Shown: positions 23,527 through 33,290, counted from the first letter of the stretch. The stretch: 64,000 bases of DNA from Phenylobacterium sp. (GCF_030681155.1 NZ_JAUXXE010000053.1:62001-126000); one strand, 5' to 3'. A program made the numbers and translations. The notes: generated from the sequence alone by a model not told the origin.

Positions 23527-25515
23527 CTATTCCGCCGCCATCACCTCGGCCGCGCTCCCCTCGCCTTCGAGCACGTCCACCGAACCGGCGTCGGCGTCCC
23601 GCGATGGCGTGCGCAGAACGCGGGGCAACCACCCCGTCTCCGCCGCCAGAGTCTCGGCCGCAGCCGCCATCTCCGGTTTCTTGAGGCCGACGATGCGTTC
23701 GGCCGCCTCGGCGCCCGAGGCTTCACCGACCGCTTCAAGAATGCGGGCCTTGGTCACGCGGGTGAAGTAGGTCGCGCCGGTCGCGCGCCAATCGAGCGAC
23801 ATGTCGAGCCCCAGGCGGACGGCTAGGGCGTCGGCCTGCGCCAGGGCATGGGGCCGGCGTTGCCAGCCCTGCACTGCGTCGAGCGAGAGCCCGACGCAGT
23901 GGGCGAAGATCGCCAGCCGGCTGTCGGTGTCCAGGTCGACCACGAACGCCCAGAGGTCTTCGGCCGCTTCGGGCATCTGACGCGCCCAAGTCTCGTGCCG
24001 GGAGTTGATCCGCTGGCACGCCGGGCCGTTCTCGATGCCCGCCGCCTCTGCCGAAAGGCCGCGCGAGGCCATCCGGATATCGGCGCAGCTTGCATTGCCG
24101 GCGGGGAAGAACACCCGCAGCGCCAGGGCGTGGACCACGGTGAGGAACGCCACCTCCGGCTGCTCGGCCATGGCATCGCGAAGCGATGCGGTGCGGAAGG
24201 CGGTGAGTTCGGCCACGAGGCGGTCGGAGAGCGGCGAAAGGCCGTCGTCGTCCTCCTCGGCCTCGGTCTCGCGCTCCGGCGCTGCGACGCCGTCGCCCGC
24301 GTCGTCCTCGCCACCTTCGGCCTCGGGTTCCGGCTCGGGCGCGAGGTCTTCGGGCCGGATGAAGCCCCGCTCGATCCGAGCTTGGCCGTCATAGGCGAGG
24401 CAGACGAAGAGGCCGCCACGGGCCACCTCGTCGGGGCGATATGCATAGTCCTCGCCCAACGCCTCCAACTCCGCTTCGATCTCCTTCAACCGCGCCTCGA
24501 CCTCAGGAGGCAGGTCCTCGATGTCGGCGAAGGCTTCGACCTGGGCGTCGTACTCCGCCGAGATCGCCTCGATCCGCGCGATCTCGTCCTCGGTGCGCTC
24601 CACCCTGCGCGGATAGGTGCGGGTTAAACCGTGGGCCGACGGGAAGTCCACAGCGGCCTGCGCCCACTTCCAGCCTTCGCGGGCGCGCACGTCGTCGGCC
24701 AGCGCGGCCAGCTTCTCGGTGGTCAGCCGTTCCACCAGAACCACGTCGTCCAGCCAGCCGCCGCGATCCTCGGTGAAAAGGTCGCGGGTCAGCGCGCCGC
24801 CCGCCTCAAGATAGGCCTCGACGCCGATGAACACCGCCCGGCGGTCGTCTGCGGCAATCTTGCTCTCGGTCAGGGCTTGGCGGATGAAACCCGCCGAGCG
24901 GTTGTAGGCGAGGCTCGCATAGACCTGCTCCTGGCGCGCGTGATCCTCCGTGATCGCAAAGGCCATCAGTTGGTCGAGCGTCAGGCCGTCCTCGCGATAG
25001 ACCCCGATCAACTGCGGCGACACCGCGCCCAGCCGAAGGCGCTGGCGCACCACCTGGGCCGAGACGCCGAACCGGGCGCCGATCTCTTCGGCGCCCCAAC
25101 CCAGACGGTCGTTGAGGTCGCGGAAGGCCTCGAACTGGTCGGCGGGATGCATGGCCGACCGCGTGACGTTTTCATCGAGGCTGATCTCCTGCGGATCGAA
25201 TTCGGTGTCGATGACGCAGGCGACGGGGTGAGACGTCTTGATCGACTTGCGCTTTGCCAGCAGGTTGAGGGCGAGGCGGCGCCCTTCTCCGATGGTCACC
25301 AGCCAGGAGCCCGTCAGACCGCCGTCCCCGTCGCGTTCGGGCTCGACCACGGGCTTCTGCAGCATCTTCTTGGCGCTGATGCTGGCGGCCAGCGCCTCGA
25401 TGGCGGCGGCCGTATGCGGAACCTTGCGCACGTTGCGCGGCGATTTCTTCAGCTTGTTGAGGGGGATGTCGATCTCTGTTCCCGAGACGATCTCGATGGG
25501 GCTGTCGTTGGTCAT
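23527..25515 (-). CDS. ParB/RepB/Spo0J-family partition-like protein
   Basis: A 662-residue ParB-type protein, start ATG 25515 with AGGAGG upstream. The ParB nuclease-like N-domain holds IPLNKLKKSPRNVRK, then the CTP-binding ENVTRSAMHPADQFEAF and the HTH IGARFGVSAQVVRQRLRLGAVSPQLI. The long C-terminal part, with an acidic stretch around residues 430-470, is typical of the large ICE/plasmid ParB proteins. Likely role: stable inheritance or regulation of the element. A relative with the same layout lies at 52393. No ParA gene is next to it. Confidence 0.9.
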   Translation of the reverse strand: MTNDSPIEIVSGTEIDIPLNKLKKSPRNVRKVPHTAAAIEALAASISAKKMLQKPVVEPERDGDGGLTGSWLVTIGEGRRLALNLLAKRKSIKTSHPVACVIDTEFDPQEISLDENVTRSAMHPADQFEAFRDLNDRLGWGAEEIGARFGVSAQVVRQRLRLGAVSPQLIGVYREDGLTLDQLMAFAITEDHARQEQVYASLAYNRSAGFIRQALTESKIAADDRRAVFIGVEAYLEAGGALTRDLFTEDRGGWLDDVVLVERLTTEKLAALADDVRAREGWKWAQAAVDFPSAHGLTRTYPRRVERTEDEIARIEAISAEYDAQVEAFADIEDLPPEVEARLKEIEAELEALGEDYAYRPDEVARGGLFVCLAYDGQARIERGFIRPEDLAPEPEPEAEGGEDDAGDGVAAPERETEAEEDDDGLSPLSDRLVAELTAFRTASLRDAMAEQPEVAFLTVVHALALRVFFPAGNASCADIRMASRGLSAEAAGIENGPACQRINSRHETWARQMPEAAEDLWAFVVDLDTDSRLAIFAHCVGLSLDAVQGWQRRPHALAQADALAVRLGLDMSLDWRATGATYFTRVTKARILEAVGEASGAEAAERIVGLKKPEMAAAAETLAAETGWLPRVLRTPSRDADAGSVDVLEGEGSAAEVMAAE

Positions 25516-26032
25516 GGCGACCTCCTTTGGGTCAGGCTGCATGCGCAAGGCGCGCATGCAGCCCTGCCCGTCGGCGAGACCGGGGGTAGCAGAGGCCAGG
25601 GCGGGCGGCCGGAGGGGGATCACCCGACCTGCACAAGCCTGACGGACCTGATCGGCGCCGGCCGTGCCCGGCGCGGAAGGTCGGGGACACCGGCCGCACG
25701 GCGGCGCGCCCGCGCCGCCTCACCCTGGCCGCCGCGAGGGGCGGCGCCCCTTCCATGTCCTTTTTCAGTGCTGGGGCGTGAGAACACCCGCTCCGCGCCG
25801 AAGGCGCGGAGATTCCGACTGTCGTGGTCCTGCTGTTGGGTCGAGGGCGGGACGGCGAAGGCGACGGTCGATCAGACTTCCATGCGCGGGTTGGGTACCG
25901 CATGAACGCTTGTCGTCGCGGGCTGCCTCTCACTAAGCACGGGCGTCAGCCAAGGGCTGGCCCAAGGGGCTCTCGAGGATCACCCTGACCTCCATCCCGC
26001 CCCCGGCCCAACAGGCCGGCGGGCGCAGCGCC
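25516..26032. other. Non-coding region between ParB and the IS110-type transposase
   Basis: About 0.5 kb without a supportable gene. It contains GC-rich inverted sequence near 25545-25560 (GCATGCGC...GCGCATGC) just upstream of the parB ribosome site, and presumably one end of the IS110-type element, whose exact boundary I could not place. Confidence 0.4.
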
Positions 26033-27139
26033 TCAGGGCGCCGCCGGCTTGACCTGCTGCCCGATCGCCCAGACGAAGCCCGCCAACTCCCGGGCGATCG
26101 CCGTCACCACCACAGTCGGCTTCTTCCCCGAATGGGTCAGCTTGCGAAACCGATCGCAAAGACGCACCTGAGCCTTCCAGGCGATGTCGCGCACGGGCTT
26201 CGGCAGGCGCACCAGCACTTCCACCTTCTCCTGAGCGACCCGCGGCGGGTAGCGATAACTCCACGCCGCCTCCACCAGCATCCGTCGCGCCTCGCCATTG
26301 CCGGTCTTGGTGATGCCGCCGCGGCGGACGTGGTCGCCGCTCGAGTGCTCGGAGGGCACCAGGCCGAGGTAGGCCATCAGCTGGCTGGGGGTCTCGAAGC
26401 GGCTGAGGTCGCCAATGCCGGCGATGAAGGTGACGGCCGATATCGTCTCCAGGCCACGAAGCCCCCGCAACGCCTCCACCACCGGCCCCATCGACCAGGA
26501 CGGGATAAGGCCCGTAATCCGAGCGACCAACTGATCGCGCCGATCCTGGGCGGTGAAGATCGCTTCGACATAGTCCTGGAAGACGATCTGGTGCACTGGC
26601 TGCTCGAAGACCTGGGCCGCCAGCCAGACGCGGTGGCGCTGGGTCCAAGGCTTGCCCTTCTCGTAGATCCGGCCGTGCCGCAGCAGGAACGACAGCAACT
26701 GCTGGCGCGCCCGCATCAGCGCGCCGACAGCGGCGAGCCGGGCGCGCACCAGGTCGCGCATCGCTTCGTGGACGGGATCTGGCACCCAGACCTGCGTCAG
26801 GTCGCCTGAGCGGTGCAGGACCGCCAGCTTCTGGGAGTCCCGTCGATCGGTCTTCACCCGGTCGCCCGGCTTCCTGGGGATCAGCGACGGCGCCACGACC
26901 ATGCAGCCGTGGCCGAGCTCGGTGAGCTGACGATAGACGCCGTAGCCGCAGCAGCCGGCCTCATAGCAGAACTCCAGCTGGCTGCCGTCCCTCGCCAGCC
27001 GCTTCGCTAGCTTGGCGACGTCCGTCGGAGTGTTGCGGATCTCGCCGAGAAACCGGACCGCTCCGTCGCGTCCGTCCTCGGCGGTGCTGACCGCAATGCT
27101 GAGCTTGTGAACGTCCAATCCGATGTAGAGCGTGCCCAT
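26033..27139 (-). CDS. IS110-family transposase (IS110 group)
   Basis: A 368-residue DEDD recombinase starting MGTLYIGLDVHKLSIAVST. Other landmarks are EFCYEAGCCGYGVYRQL, KTDRRDSQKLAVLHRSGDLTQVWVP, and the C-terminal YLGLVPSEHSSGDHVRRGGITKTGNGEARRMLVEAAWSYRYPP. It is only distantly related to the IS1111-type enzyme at 20593. It appears complete. The long structured region lies upstream of the gene, as expected for the IS110 group proper. The element ends could not be fixed, so only the gene is given. Confidence 0.95.
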   Translation of the reverse strand: MGTLYIGLDVHKLSIAVSTAEDGRDGAVRFLGEIRNTPTDVAKLAKRLARDGSQLEFCYEAGCCGYGVYRQLTELGHGCMVVAPSLIPRKPGDRVKTDRRDSQKLAVLHRSGDLTQVWVPDPVHEAMRDLVRARLAAVGALMRARQQLLSFLLRHGRIYEKGKPWTQRHRVWLAAQVFEQPVHQIVFQDYVEAIFTAQDRRDQLVARITGLIPSWSMGPVVEALRGLRGLETISAVTFIAGIGDLSRFETPSQLMAYLGLVPSEHSSGDHVRRGGITKTGNGEARRMLVEAAWSYRYPPRVAQEKVEVLVRLPKPVRDIAWKAQVRLCDRFRKLTHSGKKPTVVVTAIARELAGFVWAIGQQVKPAAP

Positions 27140-27311
27140 GTCTCTCCTCCGATGGCGGCATCGGAGGAGGATGCGGCGCTTCGGCTCCGCTATCTCGATA
27201 GCAAAAGGACATGCGGACTAAGCTCTGGGTCGGGACGACACCTGCCGGCGGATATGTCAGGTCTGGCGTTTGGCGCGGGTCTCGCAGCGTCGTCAGATCA
27301 GGATCAAGGCC
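27140..27311 (-). ncRNA. Structured leader / candidate bridge RNA upstream of the IS110 transposase
   Basis: Directly upstream of the transposase ATG lies a perfect 11-bp stem with a 4-base loop (27144-27154 with 27159-27169). On the coding strand it contains the GGAGGAG ribosome site, so it could mask translation. A second hairpin, GCTATC-TC-GATAGC, occupies 27189-27202. IS110-group elements are known to transcribe their bridge RNA from this side. The assignment is positional; no guide matches were identified here. Confidence 0.4.
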
Positions 27312-27986
27312 GTGGACGTCGCCTACTTCTTGCGGGTCCGGACCGCGTTCATCCGCAGCTACTATGACACCGCCCAGGCCCCTTTCGCAGAGCGCAAGCG
27401 TCTGATCGAGAACGACCTGCCGCCGTTCGACGACCCGCCCTACAGCGAAGACGGCGAGCCGCCCTACCTCGTCGAATGGATGGACGCCGACCTGGCGATC
27501 CAGATCCTCGGCCGGTCCTGCGTCTCCATCCTGTCGGAGACCCTGAAACTTTACTTCGAGACCTTGATGGCCCGGGTCATCGGCGCACGCCTGACCCGGG
27601 AGAGTCAAACCACCCTGAAGTCCCGAGGCTTCGTTCCGGTCTACAAGGACGTGCTCGGCGAAATCCTCAAGACCGATTGGTCGGACACGCCCGTCGACTT
27701 CGAGATCATCGAACAGGTCGTTCTGGCCCGCAACCGCAGCCAGCATGGCGAGCACCTGCCGTCCTTGAACGTCACTCACGACGCCCGGACGCTGGCGAAA
27801 TATCCTCGCCCCTTCTTCGCCACCTCCGAGGAATCCGAGGACGGGCGCCGCGGATTCCTCTCGCCGGAGGTGACCGTCACCCGCGAGACCCTGTTCGCCG
27901 CGCTCGACCAGGTGGAGGCCCTGGCCGATTGGGTGGATGGGCGCGGCGAACAGATCTTTCGCTGGCGACGCCAAAATCGGGAGTGA
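27312..27986 (+). CDS. Uncharacterised protein with a possible HEPN-type RxxxxH motif
   Basis: About 224 residues from GTG 27312 (VDVAYFLRVRTAFIRSYYDTA); an upstream in-frame ATG at 27270 adds 14 residues of doubtful origin next to the IS. The protein looks mostly helical and soluble. Near residue 150 it has LARNRSQHGEH, which fits the Rx4H motif of HEPN ribonucleases and resembles the RN-x-x-x-H-G form of that family. It is next to an IS110 element and may have lost its own promoter. Function is not established; a defence or toxin role would be a guess. Confidence 0.55.
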   Translation: MDVAYFLRVRTAFIRSYYDTAQAPFAERKRLIENDLPPFDDPPYSEDGEPPYLVEWMDADLAIQILGRSCVSILSETLKLYFETLMARVIGARLTRESQTTLKSRGFVPVYKDVLGEILKTDWSDTPVDFEIIEQVVLARNRSQHGEHLPSLNVTHDARTLAKYPRPFFATSEESEDGRRGFLSPEVTVTRETLFAALDQVEALADWVDGRGEQIFRWRRQNRE

Positions 27987-28643
27987 AGGCTGCAAGGAGC
28001 GGCCGCCTCGGCCGCGGGACGCGCCGCCGGAGGCGCGGCGGCGGCCTTGGGCCGCCCGCAAGGGTCGGTCCCGTAGGAGCCGCCAGAGGCGGCGGGACCG
28101 AGCCCGACCGCCGCGCCTCCCCCAAAAGCCGGAGCCAGGCGCGAGGCGACGCCGTCCATCGCCCGCGTCGCGGCGCTGATCCTGGTCAGGCCCACCTTGC
28201 GCCGGTCGCCATGCGGAGGTCCGCGAGGCCGAGTGCGCCTTGCCGGGCATGTCGGACAATCCTAGAACCTGCGGCTCGGGCGCCGGCCATAGGCGCCGAC
28301 CTGGAGCCGGGGGGCGATGGCACGCCATCGCACGGCAGCGGTCGGTGCTGAAATCACGGGCTCCGCGCTGCGGAGATTCCAACGCCCGACCCCATCTGGA
28401 CCCGCCGCTTGCATGGTCCATGCATTTGATTCAGTCTTCCCCTGCTGGTGCGAGAGCGCCGGTAGGGGCTTGGAATCCCCTGTGCAGCGTTCACGTCGAT
28501 AGCCGGCCCTGGCGCCGGAGAGCCTCTACGTCCGCCATCGTCCGGCGGCGCCGATGGGCGCGTGGGTGCGGGCCTTGGCCTGCAGGACATTCCAAGAGCG
28601 CGAGGATCAGCGCCTGCCCCGTCTGAGCAAGAGGGAGCGGTCG
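27987..28643. other. Long intergenic region upstream of the fecI-like gene, with a 15-bp palindrome
   Basis: 657 bp with no supportable gene. It holds a perfect palindrome TGCATGG-T-CCATGCA at 28410-28424, about 220 bp upstream of the sigma factor start, which could be an operator for the lasso-peptide uptake operon. The remainder is very GC-rich with local inverted repeats; no RNA gene was recognised. Confidence 0.45.
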
Positions 28644-29162
28644 ATGACCCAGGGAAGCGACGTGGACGCGCAGGACAGGGACAGCGAGGGTCCAAGCCTG
28701 GACCTGCTCTATCGTCGCCACGCGGCCTGGCTCAAGGCGGTGTTGCGCCGACGCTTCGATCCGCAGCAGGCCGAAGATCTGGTGCAGGAAGCCTATATCC
28801 GGCTCTCGCCCTATCAGGCCGAAGGCCGCGTCGAGCGCCCGCAAAGTCTCTTGCTTCGGATCGCCGAAAATCTAGCCTACAATCAGTCAAGAAGCGCCCG
28901 GCGAGATCGACGGAAGACGGGACGCCTGGCCGAGGTGACGCGCTGTCATGAGCCTTACACGGACGCAGAGCAGCATGAGGCGCTCCTGTTCAAGCAGGTG
29001 GTGGACGGTCTGCCCCAGACGCTGCGAGACACCTTCGTGCTGAGCCGCCACGCCGGAATGACCTATGCGGAAATCAGCGCCCACACGGGAACGCCGATCA
29101 AGACGGTCGAGTCCCGGATGGCCAAGGCTCTGGAACTGATCGCCCAGCGGATGCGAGCCTGA
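28644..29162 (+). CDS. FecI-like ECF sigma factor
   Basis: A 172-residue ECF sigma factor; ATG 28644 has GGGAG upstream, and the longer upstream frame is not family-like. Region 2 is LLYRRHAAWLKAVLRRRFDPQQAEDLVQEAYIRL; region 4 is LPQTLRDTFVLSRHAGMTYAEISAHTGTPIKTVESRMAKALELI. The FecI type is shown by the following fecR and TonB-receptor genes. It probably responds to a signal passed from the receptor through FecR and drives transcription of the receptor-isopeptidase operon. Confidence 0.93.
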   Translation: MTQGSDVDAQDRDSEGPSLDLLYRRHAAWLKAVLRRRFDPQQAEDLVQEAYIRLSPYQAEGRVERPQSLLLRIAENLAYNQSRSARRDRRKTGRLAEVTRCHEPYTDAEQHEALLFKQVVDGLPQTLRDTFVLSRHAGMTYAEISAHTGTPIKTVESRMAKALELIAQRMRA

Positions 29163-29167
29163 CGGCG

Positions 29168-30145
29168 ATGAGGACCGTGCCGCTAGATGACCAGCGCGCC
29201 GACCGGGAAGCGGCCGAATGGTTCGCGAAGCTGAACACCTTGTCGATCTCGACCCGCGCGCTGGAAGACTTCCAGTCCTGGCGCCGGGTGCCGGGCAACG
29301 ACGCCGCCTACGAACGCATGGAGGCGCTCTGGCAGGTTGGCGCACGCCTGACAAACACCCCCCAGACCCAGGCGGCGGTCCGCGCCGCACTGGCGCGCGG
29401 CGCGCGGCGCAGGCGCCTGTCCCTGCTCTGGAGCCCGAAGACGCGGACCGGCTACGGCATCGCCGCCCTGGCGGCGGGCGCCCTGCTGGCCCTGACGTTC
29501 GTGATCGGCCAGGGCGAGGCCTACAGCACCGGCGTCGGCGAGCAGCGACTGGTCACTCTCGACGACGGGACGCGTCTGCGCCTGGATACGGACACGCGCC
29601 TGCGGGTGCGCTTCACCGGCGAGGGCCGCGAGATCGAGTTGCGGCGGGGTCAGGCGTTCTTCGACGTGGCGCACGACCCCGCGCGGCCGTTCATCGTCGA
29701 GGCTGCGGACACGTCTGTCCGGGCCATCGGGACCCGGTTCGACGTGCGCAAGTCCGGCGAGGCGGTGAAGGTGACCCTGGTTGAGGGTGTTGTTGAGGTC
29801 GCCGATCGCCGCGGTGACCGGGCTTGGCGCCTTTCGCCAGGGGAAGGCATCGAGGCCACGTCGCACCCCGCGGCCAAGCCCGCGCCGGTCGATGTGGCGG
29901 CGGCCACCAGTTGGACCAGCGGGCGGCTCACCTTCCGCGCGACGCCGCTCGACGAGGCCGTGGCGGAGGTCAACCGCTACAGCCGCGACAAGGTGGTGGT
30001 CGACGCCGCCCGTTTCGAGCGCGTGCCGGTGAGCGGGGTCTTCGACGTCGGCGACACCGAGGCCTTCGTCGCCGCGGTCAGCGACCTGTTCGAACTACAG
30101 GCGGACCGAGAGCGCAACCAGATCATGCTAAGGCCGCGCCCCTAG
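29168..30145 (+). CDS. FecR-like anti-sigma/signal-transfer protein
   Basis: A 325-residue inner-membrane regulator starting 5 bp after fecI. Layout: cytoplasmic DUF4880-like domain (EAAEWFAKLNTLSISTRALEDFQSWRRVPGNDAAYERME), one membrane helix (GYGIAALAAGALLALTFVIG), then the periplasmic FecR domain (TLDDGTRLRLDTDTRLRVRF, RGQAFFDVAHDPARPFIVEA) and a C-terminal STN-like part. It would contact the STN domain of the next gene product and hold or release the sigma factor. Confidence 0.94.
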   Translation: MRTVPLDDQRADREAAEWFAKLNTLSISTRALEDFQSWRRVPGNDAAYERMEALWQVGARLTNTPQTQAAVRAALARGARRRRLSLLWSPKTRTGYGIAALAAGALLALTFVIGQGEAYSTGVGEQRLVTLDDGTRLRLDTDTRLRVRFTGEGREIELRRGQAFFDVAHDPARPFIVEAADTSVRAIGTRFDVRKSGEAVKVTLVEGVVEVADRRGDRAWRLSPGEGIEATSHPAAKPAPVDVAAATSWTSGRLTFRATPLDEAVAEVNRYSRDKVVVDAARFERVPVSGVFDVGDTEAFVAAVSDLFELQADRERNQIMLRPRP

Positions 30146-30305
30146 ACTTCACACGCTTTGCGTGCACGCCGATTCCTGCGACATCGGACGAATGTTTTTT
30201 TCGGCGCCCTTCAGGGTAAGCCCTCACGAGTGGTGCTTCTTCCTCAACAGCGGTTTCTCGCGCGCCTCCAACGCGCGGCCGCACGATTGAGGGGGAAGTC
30301 TCAAA

Positions 30306-33281
30306 GTGCCGTCTACGTCTTCATGTCCGTCAGGTCTGTTCGCCGGCGCCAGCCTGCTGGCCCTGCTCGCCGCGCCGCCGGCTTTCGCCGCCCCGGCGGA
30401 ACCGGTGCTCAGTTTCGCGATCCCGGCCGGCAGCCTCGAGAGTGCGCTGACCGCCTACGCCACAAGGGCTGACCTGCAGTTGCTCTACACGCCCGATGTC
30501 GTGCGCGACCACAGGACGCCGGGTCTGGTTGGCGACTTCACCGCCAAGGAAGCCCTGGCTCGTCTCCTGGCCGGCACGGGCGTCATCGCCCAGGAGAGCC
30601 GACCAGGGGTCATCGTGCTTCGGATCGGCATGGTCACAGCCCCACTGGAGACCGTCCAATCCGAGGTCGCCACCACCTCGTCCATGTTGGACGAGGTGGT
30701 GGTGACCGGAACTCACATTCGCGGCGCGGCCCCTGGGGCTTCGCCGGTGCTGATGGTGGACCGCGACGAGATCGACCGACAGGGCTACGCCACGGTGGCC
30801 GACAGCCTGTCGGCGCTGCCGCAGAACTTCTCCGGCTCGGCGACCTCTGACGTGGCCTCCGCTGGCCTGGACGCCACCAGCCTCAACTTCGGCCGGGCGA
30901 CGGCGATCAACCTCCGCGGCCTGGGCCCTGACGCCACCCTGGTGCTGGTCAATGGACGGCGGATGGCCGGCACGGGCGGCAAGGGCGACTTCGCCGACGT
31001 TTCGGCCATCCCCACGGCGGCGGTGGAGCGGATCGACATCCTGCTCGACGGGGCTTCGGCCCTCTATGGGGCGGACGCCGTCGGCGGGGTGGTCAACATC
31101 ATCCTGAAGCGCAATTTCGAGGGGGCCGAGACGCGGGCGCGGTATGGCTGGGCGAAGGGCGGAGCTCAGGAGATGCTGGCCGCCCAGACCCTCGGTCACG
31201 TCTGGAGCACCGGCCGGGCGCTGATTTCCTATGAATATTATGAGCGCGAGGCCCTGCCCTTCTCGGCCCGCGCCTATACCCGCAGCGCCGACTTCAGGCC
31301 GTTCGGCGGCGCCGACCGACGCACCAACATCGCCAGCCCCGGGAACATCGTCCTCGTCGATCCGGCGACCAACGCCGCTGTGCCGACCTGGGGTGTTCCG
31401 GCGGGCCGCTCGCCCCTGCGCCCCAGCGACTTCGTGCGCGGCGTCATCAATTTGCAGGAGCCCCGCGCCGACCAGGACCTGTTGCCCGATCAGGACCGCC
31501 ACAGCGTCTACGCCGCCTTCGGCCAGGAGCTCACCGCCCATCTCGAGGTCACCGCGGACCTGCGCTACAGCCATCGCACCTTCGACAGCCGCTCGGTGAT
31601 CCCCACCGCCGCGATCACCGTCAGCGACAACAATCCCTATTTCGTCTCGCCCAACGGCTCGCGGAGCCACCAGATCTACTATTCGTTCGCCCGGGACCTT
31701 GGCCCGACCCGCCTGTTTGGCAGCTCCGAGAGCCTCGGCGTCTCGGCTGGGGTCGAGGCCCGTCTGGGGGACGACTGGCGAGGTGAGGCCTATGGCGCCT
31801 ATGGACGCGAGCTGGTGCGGTCGGGCACCGACGGCAATCTCAACAGCCTCTTCCTGCGCGAGGCCGTCGGCACGGTCGCCGACAATCCGGCGACAGCCTT
31901 TCGCACCTCGGTGGACGGCTTCTTCAACCCGTTTGGCGATGGCGACGACAACGCCCAGGCGATCCTCGACTTCGTCGGCAGCGGCTATGGACGCCAGCGC
32001 TATCAAAGCAAGGTCGCCTCGCTCAACGCCCAGGCCGATGGCCGTGTCTGGCGGCTCCCGGGGGGTGACCTGAGGTTGGCGCTAGGCGTGCACGGCCGAC
32101 GCGAGCATTTCTCGCAGCGGGTCGAGAGCTTCACCGGTACGGCGGCGCCCACGGTGACCACCAGCCCGACCTACGCGCGCGAAATCCTCGCTGGCTTCGC
32201 CGAACTGCGGGCGCCGCTGGTGGGACCAGACAATGCGCGGCCCGGCGTTCGGGCCCTGGAACTCTCCCTGGCCCTGCGCACCGAGCGCTACAGCGACTTC
32301 GGAACCACCACCAATCCGAAGGTCGGCCTTGTCTGGGCGCCCGTCGAGACCCTTCGCCTAAGGGGCACCTATGGCCGCTCGTTCCGCGCCCCGACCCTGA
32401 CCGAGATCTACGCCACCCAGGTGATCAGCGCGACCAACTACCAGAAGGGGGCGGCGCGCATCCTCTCGCTCAACCTGACCGGCGGCAATCGGGATCTCGA
32501 GCCGGAGCGGGCCAGGTCGTGGACCCTGGGCGCCGACTGGTCGCCAAGCCTCGTCGCCGGCCTCAAGCTGTCGGCGACGGTGTTCGACACGCGGTTCTCC
32601 AACCAGATCGACCGTCCCGTGGCGCAGAATACCGCCGCCGCCCTCACCGATCCTGCCCTCGCGCCGTTCGTGCGGATGATCGACCCATCCCAAGCGGGCG
32701 ATCTGGCGGCCGTCCAACGCCTGCTAGACGATCCCACCTATGCGACGCCGGGCCTCTACCCCGCCAACGCCATCGGCGCGATCGTCGACACCCGCTACGT
32801 CAACACCAGCGTCCTGCGGGTTCGGGGCCTCGATCTCACGGCCGCCTACGCCTTCGCCTGGAACGAGGACCGGTTCGTCGCCGGCCTGAATGCGACCTAC
32901 CTGATGGACTACCAGCAGCAGCTGACCCCGACAGCGCCGACCTATCAGCGGGTCGATCTCGCCGGCCTGCCGGTGGATTGGCGCGCACGGGCCTGGCTCA
33001 GTTGGACCCGGGGCGAGTTCGGCGCCACTGGCGCGGTGAACTATGTCGACAACTCCCGGAGCCACCAAGGCAAACGGATCGACGCCTGGGCCACGGCCGA
33101 CCTGCAGGTGACCTGGTCGCCGTCCCGGTGGGACGGCTTGACCCTGGCGGTTTCGGCCCAGAACCTCCTCGACACCGACCCGCCCTTCTACGAGACCGAG
33201 AATGGGACGGTGGGCTACGACCCTGCCAACGCCGAGCCGCTCGGGCGCTATCTGGCGGTCCAGCTGACCAAGCGCTGGTAG
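30306..33281 (+). CDS. TonB-dependent receptor with STN signalling domain (lasso-peptide locus)
   Basis: A 991-residue outer-membrane receptor from a GTG at 30306 (GGGGGAAG upstream). Signal peptide through PPAFAAPAEP; STN domain about residues 38-108 (LSFAIPAGSLESALTAYATRADLQLLYTPDVV); TonB box/plug with VVVTGTHIRG and YGADAVGGVVNIILKRNF; then the 22-strand barrel ending AVQLTKRW. In lasso-peptide loci the receptor is thought to import the peptide or its siderophore-like form so that the isopeptidase can act on it. It lies 9 bp upstream of the isopeptidase gene. Confidence 0.94.
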   Translation: MPSTSSCPSGLFAGASLLALLAAPPAFAAPAEPVLSFAIPAGSLESALTAYATRADLQLLYTPDVVRDHRTPGLVGDFTAKEALARLLAGTGVIAQESRPGVIVLRIGMVTAPLETVQSEVATTSSMLDEVVVTGTHIRGAAPGASPVLMVDRDEIDRQGYATVADSLSALPQNFSGSATSDVASAGLDATSLNFGRATAINLRGLGPDATLVLVNGRRMAGTGGKGDFADVSAIPTAAVERIDILLDGASALYGADAVGGVVNIILKRNFEGAETRARYGWAKGGAQEMLAAQTLGHVWSTGRALISYEYYEREALPFSARAYTRSADFRPFGGADRRTNIASPGNIVLVDPATNAAVPTWGVPAGRSPLRPSDFVRGVINLQEPRADQDLLPDQDRHSVYAAFGQELTAHLEVTADLRYSHRTFDSRSVIPTAAITVSDNNPYFVSPNGSRSHQIYYSFARDLGPTRLFGSSESLGVSAGVEARLGDDWRGEAYGAYGRELVRSGTDGNLNSLFLREAVGTVADNPATAFRTSVDGFFNPFGDGDDNAQAILDFVGSGYGRQRYQSKVASLNAQADGRVWRLPGGDLRLALGVHGRREHFSQRVESFTGTAAPTVTTSPTYAREILAGFAELRAPLVGPDNARPGVRALELSLALRTERYSDFGTTTNPKVGLVWAPVETLRLRGTYGRSFRAPTLTEIYATQVISATNYQKGAARILSLNLTGGNRDLEPERARSWTLGADWSPSLVAGLKLSATVFDTRFSNQIDRPVAQNTAAALTDPALAPFVRMIDPSQAGDLAAVQRLLDDPTYATPGLYPANAIGAIVDTRYVNTSVLRVRGLDLTAAYAFAWNEDRFVAGLNATYLMDYQQQLTPTAPTYQRVDLAGLPVDWRARAWLSWTRGEFGATGAVNYVDNSRSHQGKRIDAWATADLQVTWSPSRWDGLTLAVSAQNLLDTDPPFYETENGTVGYDPANAEPLGRYLAVQLTKRW

Positions 33282-33290
33282 GGCGCTGTC

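Noticed and set aside
28355-28500. Possible tRNA- or tmRNA-like 3' end serving as an attachment site
   Set aside because: Short pieces look like a T-arm, but no cloverleaf, CCA end or flanking direct repeat could be assembled.
30330-32006. 558-codon minus-strand open frame
   Set aside because: Antisense of the TonB receptor gene; no recognisable protein features.
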